Shown piece after piece: positions 15,889-23,802 of a DNA stretch of 57,141 nt. Under the pieces are notes generated by a model, which had not been told where the DNA came from, did no database searches, and saw only the letters and a program-made list of their open reading frames with translations. The position numbers were made by a program, and so were the translations under genes. Each line of letters starts with the position of its first letter. Within the stretch, counting starts at the first letter, position 1. The DNA lies in NCBI RefSeq assembly GCF_014649035.1, contig NZ_BMSG01000041.1, positions 1-57,141 on the forward strand, given 5' to 3'. The stretch comes from Streptomyces sindenensis. GTDB lineage: Bacteria; Actinomycetota; Actinomycetes; Streptomycetales; Streptomycetaceae.

Positions 15889-17076
15889 GTGAGCCACCCT
15901 TCTGATCCGCCTCCGCCTCCGCCCTCGCCCTGGTCGCCGCCCTCGGGCGGGACACCCCGTACGGACGGGCCGCCGCCCTCGGGCGGCGCGCCCCGTACCG
16001 ACGGGCCGCCGCCCTCACCCTGGGCCCAGCCCGGGAGCCCCTGGCAGACCGGACAGCCCGGGGGCCCTTGGCAGCCCGGACAGCCCGGACACGCCCAGCC
16101 GGGCGGGCAGGGCTGGGGCCGGCCCCCGGAGTGGAGCGGGCCGCCGGAGTGGAGCCGGCCGCCGGCCGGGCCGGTGCGGGCGCCCGCCGGGGCGCGCTAC
16201 GACGAGCAGGGGCGCAACGGGCACGGGGGACGGTTCGGCTGGATCGGCGAGCTGTCGGCCGTCGGGGGGCTCGTCCTGTTGGCCGTCATGGTCGTCGGGA
16301 TCGCCGGGATCGTCCTCGCGGAGCTGCTGGACGCGGCCCCCACGGACCCGGACAGCGACGCCTTCTTCGAGGACCCCGTCGTCGATCTGGTCATTCAGCT
16401 CGTCGGCATCGCGATCGCCATACCCATCGTCCTGGGGGGTGCCCGGGTGCTGGGCCGGCGGCCCGCCGGGACCGTGTCGTCCGTCGTCGGGCGGCTGCGC
16501 TGGGGCTGGCTGGGGCGGTGCGCCGCCGTGGGCTTCCCGCTGATGGTCCTGCAGATCGGTCTGCTCATCGCGTGGACCTGGAACGACGAGCCGATCGGGG
16601 AGTCGGGGAGCGGCTTCCCCGGGTGGCCCGTCTTCCTGCTGAGCCTGGCCGTGATCCTGGCGCTCGTCCCGTTCCAGGCCGCCGCCGAGGAGTACGTCTT
16701 CCGGGGCTGGCTGGTCCAGGTGATCGGCCGGGTCGCGCGTACGCCCTGGCCCGCCGTCGCGGTCGCGTCCCTGCTGTTCGCCCTGGCCCACGGGTTCGGC
16801 GAGCTCTCCGGCTTCCTCCTGCTGCTGTACTCGGCCCTGTGGTGGGGCTGGCTCGTGATCCGAACCGGTGGGCTCGAAGCCGTGATCGTCATGCACGTCG
16901 CGAACAACCTGCTGGCCTTCGGCCTGGCCGCCGGCTTCGGCGAACTGGCCAGCACGGAGACCGCCGCCGACGCCCCCTGGCAGGCCATGATCGCCGAACT
17001 CGTCTTCGCCCCGCTGTACTGCCTCACCGTGGCCCGGATCGCCGACCGCCGAGGGATCGAGCGGGTGAGCCCCTGA
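15889..17076 (+). CDS. CPBP-family intramembrane metalloprotease with Pro/Gly-rich N-terminus
   Basis: A 395-residue protein. Residues 1-105 are a Pro/Gly-rich cytoplasmic tail made of repeats. The rest has about eight membrane helices with the three CPBP (PF02517) motifs: 'AAAEEYVFRGWL' (EExxxR), 'LLFALAHGFGE' (FxxxH) and 'VIVMHVANNLLAF' (HxxxN). Such proteases include CAAX-type enzymes and bacteriocin self-immunity proteins. It starts at GTG 15889, 34 bp after the response regulator in the same direction, so it is probably the third gene of that operon. A role in immunity or maturation of the lanthipeptide is possible, but housekeeping CPBP genes are also common in Streptomyces. Confidence 0.9.
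   Translation: MSHPSDPPPPPPSPWSPPSGGTPRTDGPPPSGGAPRTDGPPPSPWAQPGSPWQTGQPGGPWQPGQPGHAQPGGQGWGRPPEWSGPPEWSRPPAGPVRAPAGARYDEQGRNGHGGRFGWIGELSAVGGLVLLAVMVVGIAGIVLAELLDAAPTDPDSDAFFEDPVVDLVIQLVGIAIAIPIVLGGARVLGRRPAGTVSSVVGRLRWGWLGRCAAVGFPLMVLQIGLLIAWTWNDEPIGESGSGFPGWPVFLLSLAVILALVPFQAAAEEYVFRGWLVQVIGRVARTPWPAVAVASLLFALAHGFGELSGFLLLLYSALWWGWLVIRTGGLEAVIVMHVANNLLAFGLAAGFGELASTETAADAPWQAMIAELVFAPLYCLTVARIADRRGIERVSP
15937..16008 (+). repeat. Two tandem 36-bp repeats in the CPBP gene
   Basis: Units 15937-15972 and 15973-16008 are near-identical and encode 'PPSGGTPRTDGP' and 'PPSGGAPRTDGP'; a truncated third copy follows. This extends the disordered N-terminal tail. Confidence 0.85.
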
Positions 17077-17080
17077 CCTT

Positions 17081-17125
17081 GTTGGCCCCGTTGGCCCCGT
17101 TGGCCCCGTTGGCCCTGTTGGCCGG
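17081..17125. repeat. Five tandem 9-bp GTTGGCCCC units after the CPBP gene
   Basis: Exact copies at 17081, 17090 and 17099 and two one- or two-base variants follow the stop codon by 4 bases. The following G-runs (17125-17155) can pair with the GGCCCC units, so the array may form a terminator-like structure. It lies in the 204-bp gap before 17281, which otherwise shows nothing. Confidence 0.75.
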
Positions 17126-17280
17126 GGGGGCCGCCGGGGGGGCCGGGGGGCTCAGGGGCTCACGTCGTGCCGGCGCGTCCGACCGGCGAGGCGGCGCGGG
17201 GGCGCGGGGGAGCGCGCGCCGGGCCCGTGCAAAGCTGACGCGACAGGATCGGCCGGGGGCCGACCGGAACCGGGGGGATC

Positions 17281-17619
17281 GTGGAGCGTCAGCGCGTGTG
17301 GAAGTCCTGCGTCCCGGTGGCGGCGAACCTGCTGCTCGGGATCCCGGCCATCGTGCCGGCCTTCCTGATCTGGTACGTCCTGTCCAACGGGCCCCTGGCG
17401 GAGCTGGGGTGGACCGATCGGGAACCGACCGAGAACGACGGCTTGTGGCCGGGGCTGGTCATCGTCGTCCCGGTGGTGGCCTGCTTCGGCTGCCTGTGGA
17501 CCCTGCTCAACCTGTGGATGCGGAGCAGGCTGGTGGCTGCGGCGCCCCCCGGCCCCTACTGGTCGCTGGCGCTGACGCTGACCCTCACCCCGTATCTGCT
17601 GGGCGTCGCCTTCGGCTGA
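17281..17619 (+). CDS. Small membrane protein, function unknown
   Basis: A 112-residue protein with three hydrophobic helices: about 12-35 (VAANLLLGIPAIVPAFLIWYV), 57-80 (PGLVIVVPVVACFGCLWTLL) and 92-110. The GTG at 17281 is preceded by GGGGGG. No family motif is recognised. It stands alone between the CPBP gene and a convergent TetR gene. Confidence 0.75.
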   Translation: MERQRVWKSCVPVAANLLLGIPAIVPAFLIWYVLSNGPLAELGWTDREPTENDGLWPGLVIVVPVVACFGCLWTLLNLWMRSRLVAAAPPGPYWSLALTLTLTPYLLGVAFG

Positions 17620-17647
17620 GGAGCGCGGCCGTCGGGCCGGTTCGGCC

Positions 17648-18247
17648 TCAGAACTCCACGGTCAGCTGCGCGCGGACGTGCGCCCGCAGCACCCCCGCCA
17701 TGTCCGTCGCGCAGTCGCTGATCAGCCACTGGATCTGGAGGCCGTCCATCAGTGCGATGAGCTGCTGCGCCGCGGCCGACGGATCGACGTCGTCCCGGAG
17801 TTCGCCCGCCTCCCGGGCCTGGAGGTAGGCGCGTTCGGTGTTGGCGACGGACGTGCGGTAGCGGGCCTCGAAGTACGCGTGGGCCGGGTGGTCGGGGGCC
17901 GTGGCCTCCGCCGCGACCACCGAGAACAGCTCGACGATCCCGCGCCGCTTGGCGTTCAGCTCGGCGAGATCCACCAGTCGGCGCAGATGGTCCACGCCCC
18001 GGGTGACGCCGAGCGCCAGCCACTCGTCGTCCACGTCGTCGCGGCGCTGGAGGACCGCGAGGAGCAGCGCCTCCTTCGTCGGGAAGTGGTGCAGGAGCCC
18101 CGGGTGGGAGATGCCGCAGCGGGTGGCGATGACGCGCAGTGACGCGCCCCGGTAGCCGGCCTCGCCGAACAGGGTCATCGCCTGATCGAGGATCTCCGTC
18201 CGCTTGGCCCGGCCCTTGGCGTAGCCGCGCTGCGTTCCCGGGGTCAC
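17648..18247 (-). CDS. TetR-family regulator, divergent from the GH3 glycosidase
   Basis: A 199-residue repressor-type protein. The N-terminal TetR helix-turn-helix spans about 12-58 ('RTEILDQAMTLFGEAGYRGASLRVIATRCGISHPGLLHHF' region, key motif 'GISHPGLLHHFPTKEALL'). The C-terminal ligand domain is unassigned. It starts at GTG 18247 and is transcribed away from the beta-glucosidase gene with 169 bp between them. A palindrome at 18318-18329 in that gap is a likely binding site. It probably represses the GH3 gene in the absence of a sugar ligand. Confidence 0.93.
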   Translation of the reverse strand: MTPGTQRGYAKGRAKRTEILDQAMTLFGEAGYRGASLRVIATRCGISHPGLLHHFPTKEALLLAVLQRRDDVDDEWLALGVTRGVDHLRRLVDLAELNAKRRGIVELFSVVAAEATAPDHPAHAYFEARYRTSVANTERAYLQAREAGELRDDVDPSAAAQQLIALMDGLQIQWLISDCATDMAGVLRAHVRAQLTVEF

Positions 18248-18317
18248 GCGTCTTCACCCGCTGCCATGGCCACGCCTCTCTGCTTCCTCCCCAGATTCTC
18301 ACAGGGGTGAATACTTA

Positions 18318-18329
18318 CCAACCGGTCGG
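18318..18329. promoter_or_regulatory. Candidate TetR operator CCAACCGGTCGG
   Basis: An inverted repeat CCnACCGGTnGG centred on ACCGGT, in the divergent promoter region of the TetR and GH3 genes. The ACC-N-ACCGGT-type core is common for actinobacterial TetR regulators. Confidence 0.5.
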
Positions 18330-18416
18330 GATTGAGCGTACGGTACTGCGAGTGCCGCTCTCGCGGGCGCGGCCGTCGTGGCCGTGGCCGTCGTGACCGT
18401 CGTGAAAGGAAGTCCT

Positions 18417-20702
18417 GTGGGTCCCAAGCCGCCGTACCTCGACCCTGAGCTGCCCGTCGCGGAGCGGGTCGCCGACCTCCTGGGGCGCATGACGCTGCCC
18501 GAGAAGGTGGGCCAGATGCTCCAGCTCAACGCCAAGGAGGGCGTGCGGCACCTCGTCGAGGACCTGCACGCGGGCTCGATCCTGCACGCGTCCCCGGAGC
18601 GGGTGCGCGAGGCCGCCGCGCTCACCGCGCGGACCCGGCTGCGCATCCCGCTGCTCGTCGCGGAGGACTGCATCCACGGGCACTCGTTCTGGGAAGGGGC
18701 CACGATCTACCCGACGCAGCTCGGGATGGCCGCCACCTGGGACCCGGAGCTGGTGGAGCGGATCGCGCGGGCGACGGCGGTGGAGGTCGCGGCGACCGGG
18801 GTGCACTGGACGTTCTCGCCGGTGCTCTGCGTCACCCGGGACCTGCGGTGGGGCCGGGTGAGCGAGACGTTCGGCGAGGACCCGTTCCTGATCGGCGAGC
18901 TGGCCTCCGCGATGGTGCGTGGCTACCAGGGCGAGGGCCTGGACGACCCGACCGCGATCCTGGCCTGCGCCAAGCACTTCGCCGGGTACTCCGAGACCCA
19001 GGGCGGCCGGGACGCCAGCGAGGCGGACATCTCGCGCCGCAAGCTGCGCTCCTGGTTCCTGCCGCCGTTCGAGCGGGTCGCGAAGGAGGGGTGCCGGACC
19101 TTCATGCTCGGCTACCAGTCGATGGACGGTGTGCCGATCACCGTCAACGACTGGCTGCTCAACGAGGTGTTGCGCGGCGAGTGGGGCTACACCGGCACCC
19201 TGGTCACCGACTGGGACAACGTCGGCCGCATGGTGTGGGAGCAGAAGGTCTACGCCGACTACGCGCAGGCGTCGGCGGCTGCGGTCCGCGCGGGCAACGA
19301 CATGGTGATGACCACGGCGGACTTCTTCGAGGGCGCCCAGGAGGCGGTGGCGCAGGGCGCGTTGGCGGAGGCGGAGATCGACGCCGCCGTAAGCCGCATC
19401 CTGACGCTCAAGTTCGAGCTCGGCCTCTTCGAGGACCCGCGCCACCCCGATGCCGGCCGGCAGGCCGAGGTCATCGGCAGCGGGGCGCACGCGGCGCTGA
19501 ACCTGGAGGCGGCCCGCCGCTCGCTGGTGCTGCTGACGAACGACGGCATGCTGCCGTTCGCGGGCGGTCCGGAGGCCGGCGGGGAAGGGCGACGGGCGAC
19601 GGGGACAGGCCCCCGTACGGTCGCGGTCGTCGGCCCCAACGCCGATGACGCGCAGACCCAGTTGGGCGACTGGGCGGGCTCCTCCGGGCAGGCCGACTGG
19701 CTCCCGGACGGCCAGCCGCGCGCCATGATCCGTACGGTCCTCGACGGCTTCCGCGACCACGTGCCCGCCGGCTGGACCGTCTCGTACGCGCCCGGCGCCC
19801 GGATCCTGGATGTCGGGCCCGACCCGGAGGGGGAGTTCTTCCCCGACGGGCAGCCCCGGCCCGAGGTCGTCCACCCGGCCGCCCCCGACGCGGAGTTGAT
19901 CGCCGAGGCCGTCGCCGCCGCCGAGGCCGCCGACCACGTGGTGGCCGTCGTCGGCGACCGGATCGAGCTGATCGGCGAGGGCAAGTCGACGGCGACCCTC
20001 GAACTCGTCGGCGACCAGGTCGCGTTGCTGGACGCGCTGGCGGCCACGGGGAAGCCGCTGGTGGTCGTCGTCATCAGCTCCAAGCCGCTGGTGCTGCCGC
20101 CCTCCGCGCTCGGTGCGGCGGCGATCGTGTACGCGGCCAACCCGGGCATGCTCGGCGGCCGGGCGATCGCCGAACTGCTCCTCGGGCTGATCGAGCCGAC
20201 CGGGCGGCTGCCGCTGTCCTTCGCCCGGCACGCGGGCCAGCAGCCGACGTACTACAACCAGGTGCGCGGCCAGCACGGCACCCGCTACGCGGACCTCACC
20301 CAGCGCCCGGCGTTCGCGTTCGGCGAGGGGCTGAGCTATTCGACGGTCGCCTACGCGGACCTGGAGGTGCTGACGGCGGTGGTCGGCGAATCGGAGACCG
20401 TACGGGCCCGGGTCACGGTGACCAACACGGGGGCGCGGCCCGCGCTGGAGACGGTCCAGGTGTATGTGAGCGACACGGTGACGTCGGTGACCTGGGCGGA
20501 GAAGGAGCTGAAGGCCTACCGGCAGGTGGCGCTGGCCCCGGGGGAGTCGCGCGAGGTCCTCTTCGAGCTGCCGGCGGCCGACTGCACGCTCGTGGACGCG
20601 GCGGGCGTGCGCACGGTGGAGCCGGGCCGCTTCGAGCTGCTGGTGGGCCCGTCGTCGCGGGACGAGGCGCTGCTGCGAGGGGAGTTCACCGTCAAGGGCT
20701 GA
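18417..20702 (+). CDS. Glycoside hydrolase family 3 (beta-glucosidase type)
   Basis: A 761-residue enzyme with no signal peptide, so cytoplasmic hydrolysis of imported oligosaccharides is likely. The (beta/alpha)8 domain has 'MTLPEKVGQML', 'RWGRVSETFGEDP' and 'CAKHFAGYSE' (the KH motif). The nucleophile is Asp265 in 'TLVTDWDNV', where most family members have SDW. The alpha/beta sandwich follows ('RRSLVLLTNDGMLPF'), and the C-terminal fibronectin-III-like domain ends the protein ('NTGARPALETVQVYVSD'). GTG 18417 is chosen because AAAGGA lies about 8 bases upstream. A TetR gene diverges from it and a 42-bp palindromic terminator follows. The exact sugar specificity is unknown. Confidence 0.94.
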   Translation: MGPKPPYLDPELPVAERVADLLGRMTLPEKVGQMLQLNAKEGVRHLVEDLHAGSILHASPERVREAAALTARTRLRIPLLVAEDCIHGHSFWEGATIYPTQLGMAATWDPELVERIARATAVEVAATGVHWTFSPVLCVTRDLRWGRVSETFGEDPFLIGELASAMVRGYQGEGLDDPTAILACAKHFAGYSETQGGRDASEADISRRKLRSWFLPPFERVAKEGCRTFMLGYQSMDGVPITVNDWLLNEVLRGEWGYTGTLVTDWDNVGRMVWEQKVYADYAQASAAAVRAGNDMVMTTADFFEGAQEAVAQGALAEAEIDAAVSRILTLKFELGLFEDPRHPDAGRQAEVIGSGAHAALNLEAARRSLVLLTNDGMLPFAGGPEAGGEGRRATGTGPRTVAVVGPNADDAQTQLGDWAGSSGQADWLPDGQPRAMIRTVLDGFRDHVPAGWTVSYAPGARILDVGPDPEGEFFPDGQPRPEVVHPAAPDAELIAEAVAAAEAADHVVAVVGDRIELIGEGKSTATLELVGDQVALLDALAATGKPLVVVVISSKPLVLPPSALGAAAIVYAANPGMLGGRAIAELLLGLIEPTGRLPLSFARHAGQQPTYYNQVRGQHGTRYADLTQRPAFAFGEGLSYSTVAYADLEVLTAVVGESETVRARVTVTNTGARPALETVQVYVSDTVTSVTWAEKELKAYRQVALAPGESREVLFELPAADCTLVDAAGVRTVEPGRFELLVGPSSRDEALLRGEFTVKG

Positions 20703-20731
20703 GCCCTGGACGGTGGGCGGCGGCGCCCGTC

Positions 20732-20773
20732 GGCGCGACCGCTCCCGCGTGCGCACGCGGGAGCGGTCGCGCC
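20732..20773. terminator. 42-bp perfect palindrome, bidirectional terminator
   Basis: Arms of 20 bp (20732-20751 and 20754-20773) are fully complementary around a CG centre. It lies between the convergent GH3 and lipoprotein genes, so it can stop transcripts from both sides. Confidence 0.85.
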
Positions 20774-20807
20774 GGTGTGGCCCGGGGCCCGGAGCCGCCG
20801 GCGGTCG

Positions 20808-21530
20808 TCAGCGGACCTCGAAGAAGTCCACGTTGTGCCGGCTGACCTTGATGCCGAGCTTGACGAACCCGCCGTTGCGCTCGTCGCCCGCGTACTTGCT
20901 CCAGTACTGGCAGTGGAGGCCGGTCTCGGCCTCCTCTTCCACGGCCTTGGCCACCGGCAGCTCATCGCAGGAGAGCTTGCTGATGTCGCTGCGGCCCTTG
21001 TGCGAGGTCCAGAGGCGCTCGTAGGCGGCCTTGGCGACCAGAATGCTCTGCTTCGGGGTGCTGTTGTAGAACGTCAGGAAGCTGCCCGGCTTGTACTTCT
21101 CGCTGATCTCGATCTCGTACGGGACGGTCGCGCCCTCGTACGTCACGTTGCAGATGCTGACCGCGCTGGCCTTCTGGGTCACGCCGTCAGGGCAGTTCGC
21201 GCTGGTTTTCCCGGGCACCTTGAGGCGGCGGAGCAGGTCTTCCTGGAGCTTGTGCTCGACCTTCTCGGTGAACGACGCGCCGTTGGCGGGCTTGGGGAGG
21301 ACCTTGAGCTTCGGGTCGGAGCTGGAGGCGACGACGTCGGCCTGCGGACCGGTCACCGGCACCGCGAGGTCCGCGCCCGGCTCCGGGGCCTTGGCCTCCT
21401 CGCCGGGGGCCTTGCCGGCGGAGTCCGCCGACGCGGAGGTGCGGGCGGAGTCGTCGCCCGAGGACGAGCCGCAGCCGGTCACGAGGATGCCGATGGCGGC
21501 CAGCCCGATGAGGTTCTTCGAGATACGCAT
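20808..21530 (-). CDS. Lipoprotein with DUF4333-like domain
   Basis: A 240-residue secreted lipoprotein: 'MRISKNLIGLAAIGILVTGC' is a signal peptide with lipobox LVTGC, followed by a Ser/Ala-rich linker (about 21-75). The region 'CPDGVTQKASAVSICNVTYEGATVPYEIEISEKYK' (two Cys, likely a disulfide) resembles the actinobacterial DUF4333 domain; a C-terminal half of unknown fold has two more Cys. It is anchored outside the membrane. Function unknown. The ATG at 21530 has only a weak upstream purine run, but the signal sequence fixes it. It is convergent with the GH3 gene. Confidence 0.85.
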   Translation of the reverse strand: MRISKNLIGLAAIGILVTGCGSSSGDDSARTSASADSAGKAPGEEAKAPEPGADLAVPVTGPQADVVASSSDPKLKVLPKPANGASFTEKVEHKLQEDLLRRLKVPGKTSANCPDGVTQKASAVSICNVTYEGATVPYEIEISEKYKPGSFLTFYNSTPKQSILVAKAAYERLWTSHKGRSDISKLSCDELPVAKAVEEEAETGLHCQYWSKYAGDERNGGFVKLGIKVSRHNVDFFEVR

Positions 21531-21732
21531 AAAGGGAGCCTAAGTTGCGCCTGTGACAACGCTGTGTGGTCGAGGAGGCCGCTGCGACCCTGTGGGAGCC
21601 TTGCCAAAAGGGGCGTGAAGGGCGGAGAACGGGATATTCCAGTTTGCGTTCCGTACGTTCTGGACGGGTGATGGTGGCTCAGTCGAGAAGGACTCGTACC
21701 GGGAATGTGACGGGCGGCCCTCGTGGGCGACG

Positions 21733-21764
21733 CGGGCGGGGGAACTCCTCGGGTTCCCCGCCCG
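21733..21764 (-). terminator. Stem-loop after the membrane-protein gene
   Basis: Arms 21733-21745 and 21753-21764 pair with one bulged G and a 7-nt loop, just downstream of the stop at 21772 (minus strand). The rest of the 240-bp gap to 21530 holds the lipoprotein promoter region, AT-richer near 21640-21660; no exact promoter is called. Confidence 0.55.
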
Positions 21765-21771
21765 GGGCCCG

Positions 21772-22698
21772 TCACGGTCCGCCGTCGGTCCTCGTCAGCG
21801 CGTACAGGTCCCCGGAGTCCGGGTCGCCGATGTACTGGTAGAGGGTGGGCCGGCTCGCCGTGCCGCCGACGTTCCAGGCGTCGAAGCCGCACGAGTCGAC
21901 GGTGATGTCCACCTCCTGCGACCAGGTGCTCGCGCCGGGCTCGTACGTCCAGGTGCCCTGCCCCGTGCAGCGGGTGTCCGCGCCCTTGGGGCCGTCCGGG
22001 TCCGTGGCGTCGTCCTCCGGGCCCCAGCCGCCGAGGTCGTCGTCGAGGTCCACGGCGGCGGCCCGCCCGTCCGCCGTGAGGGTGACCGTCCCGCCCTGTC
22101 CGTCGGACCAGCGACCGACGAGGTCCGCCGAGGTGAGCGCCGGCGGCCGGTACTCCTTGAGGACCCCCGTCGCCAGGCCGGTGCCGCCGAGGACGGCGGT
22201 GAGGACGATGGCCGCCACGCCCCACAGGAGCACCGGCTTGAAGATCCGCTCCCGGCGCGACCGCCAGAGCAGCGCCGGCACGGTGAGCGCGGCCGTGGTC
22301 AGGAACCACCCCAGGGCGACGGGGCCGGCCCCCGCACCGCCCGCCAGGGCGGCGACGGCGCCGACGACGACGAGCGAGACGGCCCCCGCCACCACCGGAA
22401 CCCACCACCACACCTCACGCCCGCCGAACCTGCGCCCCAGTACGTCGCCGAGCCAGGCGGTGGGGAGGACGAGGCCCACGGACAGCGCGCCGGCGATCAC
22501 GGTCCCGAACACGGCGAGCACGGGAAGAAGGAAGATGAACATCCCCGAACCGCCGCCCACGTTCGGTGATTCCTGGGTGAGGCCGTACACGACGGACACC
22601 ACGAGGGCGAGCAGCGCCTCCAGGAGCAGTACCAGGATCGAGAGCAGCAGCGACAGTCCGAAGAGCCGCTTCTTCGCCGGTCTTCCTGACTTCTCCAT
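21772..22698 (-). CDS. Multi-pass membrane protein with extracellular C-terminal domain
   Basis: A 308-residue protein. A basic N-terminus (MEKSGRPAKKR) precedes about five to six hydrophobic helices (residues 13-185), and a hydrophilic domain of about 115 residues follows ('LVGRWSDGQGGTVTLTADGRAAAVDLDDD...'), which resembles a small lipocalin-like beta sheet with two Cys. The ATG at 22698 follows GAGGGGGAT. The function is unknown. It is transcribed away from a TetR gene, with a palindrome at 22781 between them. Confidence 0.8.
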   Translation of the reverse strand: MEKSGRPAKKRLFGLSLLLSILVLLLEALLALVVSVVYGLTQESPNVGGGSGMFIFLLPVLAVFGTVIAGALSVGLVLPTAWLGDVLGRRFGGREVWWWVPVVAGAVSLVVVGAVAALAGGAGAGPVALGWFLTTAALTVPALLWRSRRERIFKPVLLWGVAAIVLTAVLGGTGLATGVLKEYRPPALTSADLVGRWSDGQGGTVTLTADGRAAAVDLDDDLGGWGPEDDATDPDGPKGADTRCTGQGTWTYEPGASTWSQEVDITVDSCGFDAWNVGGTASRPTLYQYIGDPDSGDLYALTRTDGGP

Positions 22699-22780
22699 CG
22701 TCAATCCCCCTCGCGCACGGTGATGTACGTGCGGCACGCCCGCCCGGGGGCGGCAGCCACGGTCATCGTGTCAGAGCTGT

Positions 22781-22794
22781 TTGAACGCGTTCAA
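22781..22794. promoter_or_regulatory. Perfect 14-bp palindrome TTGAACGCGTTCAA
   Basis: It sits in the 294-bp divergent gap between the membrane-protein gene (start 22698) and the TetR gene (start 22993). It is a good candidate TetR operator affecting the leftward gene. The remainder of the gap, including an AT-richer stretch at 22845-22880, shows no other clear element. Confidence 0.55.
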
Positions 22795-22992
22795 CACGGG
22801 GTGCCGTGGTGGAGAGGACGTGTGTGCGGGCGCACTCGGGGCGCGTAAAGAAAAAGCGTTTCCGCGTACGGGTATTACCCCGTACGGGTGTGGCGCGGCC
22901 GTCCGGACGGCGGTGGGGCGAGCACAATGGGGCGGCGGTTCGTGCAGAGGCGCGCAGGCCCCTCTCCCGCACCTTGCGCTCAAGGAGGACCG

Positions 22993-23634
22993 GTGGCGGA
23001 CAGCTGGACGGTTCAGCGGACCGGGCCTGGGGACGCCGCGCGCACGCAGGCGCGGGAGCAACTTCTGGAAGCGGCCAGGGAGCTGTACGGCGTCAACGGA
23101 TACCGGGCGACGGCCGAGCACGACGTGTGCGAGGCGGCCGGGGTGCCGGTCGAGGTGCTGCGCCAGGAGTACGGGTCACGGGAGGGGCTGCTCATCGCCC
23201 TCCACAACCGGGTCACGACGACCGGGCTGCGGGCGGCGGAGCGCGCCCTGCTGACCGAGGGCATCGACGACTGCTCGATCGAGGAACGGGTCCGGCTGCT
23301 CTTCGACGCGTACGTGGAGGCCGTCACCAGCGACCCGCGCGAGGCCCGCGTGACGTTCGTCGAAGTGCTGGGCGTGAGCGCCGTGGTGGACGAGCACTGC
23401 AAGCTCTGGCGGGCCCTGTGGACGGAGTTCCTGACGGGCGAGGCCGAGCGGGCGGTGGACCGGGGCGAGGCGGAGGACCGGGACCACCGGGTCGACGTGA
23501 TGGTGATGGTCGGCACGGTCCACGAACTGATGGCCCACCACGCCCGCCGCTCCCGCCGGGCCCGCCCCGGCGAGGTCTCGGGCGAACTGACCCAGCTGGC
23601 CCTGACGATGCTGGGGTCGCAACGGAGCGGCTGA
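22993..23634 (+). CDS. TetR-family regulator
   Basis: A 213-residue protein. The helix-turn-helix lies at about 20-65 ('LLEAARELYGVNGYRATAEHDVCEAAGVPVEVLRQEYGSREGLL'; the recognition helix is the 'VPVEVLRQEYG' segment). The C-terminal ligand-binding domain is helical and unassigned. AAGGAGG five bases upstream of GTG 22993 fixes the start. The divergent membrane-protein gene and the palindrome at 22781-22794 suggest local regulation. Confidence 0.92.
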   Translation: MADSWTVQRTGPGDAARTQAREQLLEAARELYGVNGYRATAEHDVCEAAGVPVEVLRQEYGSREGLLIALHNRVTTTGLRAAERALLTEGIDDCSIEERVRLLFDAYVEAVTSDPREARVTFVEVLGVSAVVDEHCKLWRALWTEFLTGEAERAVDRGEAEDRDHRVDVMVMVGTVHELMAHHARRSRRARPGEVSGELTQLALTMLGSQRSG

Positions 23635-23802
23635 GGACCGCTCGGGCCCGCCCCGGGGCGCCCGCCGCCGACCGGGACGAGGGGGGAGGGGAGCGCCGCC
23701 GCTTCCGCCGTATCGGCCCTGGCTGACCAACCGGCCGCGTTCGACCCGCGGCGCGTGTTCTTCGCCCACGACTGCTCGGTGGGGAGCCGGCCTCGGGGCG
23801 CG

